From assembly GCF_041538045.1 (NCBI RefSeq), contig NZ_JBGOSE010000002.1, forward strand, positions 1 through 64,000: DNA of 64,000 nucleotides, written 5' to 3'. This stretch comes from Aliiglaciecola sp041538045 (lineage in GTDB: Bacteria; Pseudomonadota; Gammaproteobacteria; Enterobacterales; Alteromonadaceae). Shown one piece after another: positions 63,868 to 64,000 of the stretch. The notes under the pieces are model-generated. The model ran no database searches. It was not told the origin of the DNA and saw only the letters and a program-made list of their open reading frames with translations. The translations under genes were made by a program, and so were the position numbers. Positions within the stretch are counted from its first letter, which is position 1, and every line of letters starts with the position of its first letter.

Positions 63868-64000
63868 GTGAACATATTTGATATTATTTATGGGTCATCG
63901 TTTGCAGAAATTGCTGCTATTTTAGTATTGGCTGCGTTGTTAGGTTTTATCGGTTTACTCTTGCGACAACCCCTTATCGTTAGTTTCATTGCCGTGGGTT
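63868..64000 (+). CDS. start of a CPA2-type cation:proton antiporter (cut by the window end)
   Basis: The first 44 codons of a gene running off the window. GTG start with AGGGAAG upstream. The protein begins MNIFDIIYGSSFAEIAAILV and continues GLLLRQPLIVSFIAVG, the first helix pair of Kef-type antiporters. It follows cvrA on the same strand after a 279-base spacer. Confidence 0.75.
   Translation, partial: MNIFDIIYGSSFAEIAAILVLAALLGFIGLLLRQPLIVSFIAVG

Overview
The window reads as chromosomal DNA of a marine gammaproteobacterium of the Alteromonadales, most likely the Alteromonas/Glaciecola/Paraglaciecola group. The evidence is an AT-rich base composition, the gene order cco - fnr - uspE - ttcA, a Bax/DUF2987 pair, a bacterial phosphorylase-kinase-like protein and a RutR/PuuD type purine cluster. 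I see no prophage, insertion sequence, CRISPR array, rRNA or tRNA. Coding density is high, and many neighbouring genes overlap by 1 to 14 bases, which indicates tight operons.

Region 1 (1-5.3 kb) holds a YihY/BrkB membrane protein, a very large phosphorylase-kinase-alpha-like protein and a small VOC protein. Region 2 (5.5-11.7 kb) is a complete histidine utilisation locus. hutC-hutU-hutH runs leftward and hutI-hutG rightward, around a perfect HutC-type palindrome.

Region 3 (11.7-31.7 kb) is a nearly complete purine catabolic block. Adenine deaminase and guanine deaminase feed XdhABC. Urate is oxidised by a membrane-bound cytochrome-c-linked PuuD, not by a soluble uricase, then processed by UraH, UraD and PuuE to allantoate. 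A second leftward operon carries allantoate amidohydrolase, ureidoglycine-glyoxylate transaminase, a TauE/SafE-family transporter, an HpxW-like Ntn-hydrolase and an amidase, so the likely end product is oxalate plus ammonia. Two regulators fit the two halves: a RutR-like TetR protein beside a RutR-type operator, and an RpiR protein beside a TGAAACA-N2-TGTTTCA palindrome. No purine permease or urease lies in the window.

Region 4 (31.7-35.3 kb) is a rightward run of a sirtuin, a LysE exporter, a membrane protein, a Bax-like glucosaminidase and a DUF2987 protein. Region 5 (35.3-46.5 kb) is the microaerobic/anaerobic block: RssA-like patatin, TtcA, UspE, Fnr, the CcoS/CcoI/CcoH assembly factors and the cbb3 oxidase genes ccoNOQP. 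It has FNR boxes upstream of uspE and ccoN and a clear terminator between ccoP and ccoH.

Region 6 (46.5-53.7 kb) holds an unknown membrane-anchored protein divergent from ccoN, two complementary bacterioferritin subunits, a Kef-type antiporter and a FixL/FixJ pair. The FixL second PAS domain keeps the haem histidine and the distal arginine, so an oxygen sensor, Fnr and the high-affinity oxidase all sit within about 15 kb. A possible 31-residue peptide gene with its ribosome binding site inside a hairpin follows fixJ. Region 7 (54.2-64 kb) carries glgC, a GNAT acetyltransferase, an HlyD-RbbA-YhhJ-type ABC transporter operon, a CvrA-type K+/H+ antiporter and the first 44 codons of another antiporter.

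All function calls come from reading translated sequence and motif memory. No database search was run.
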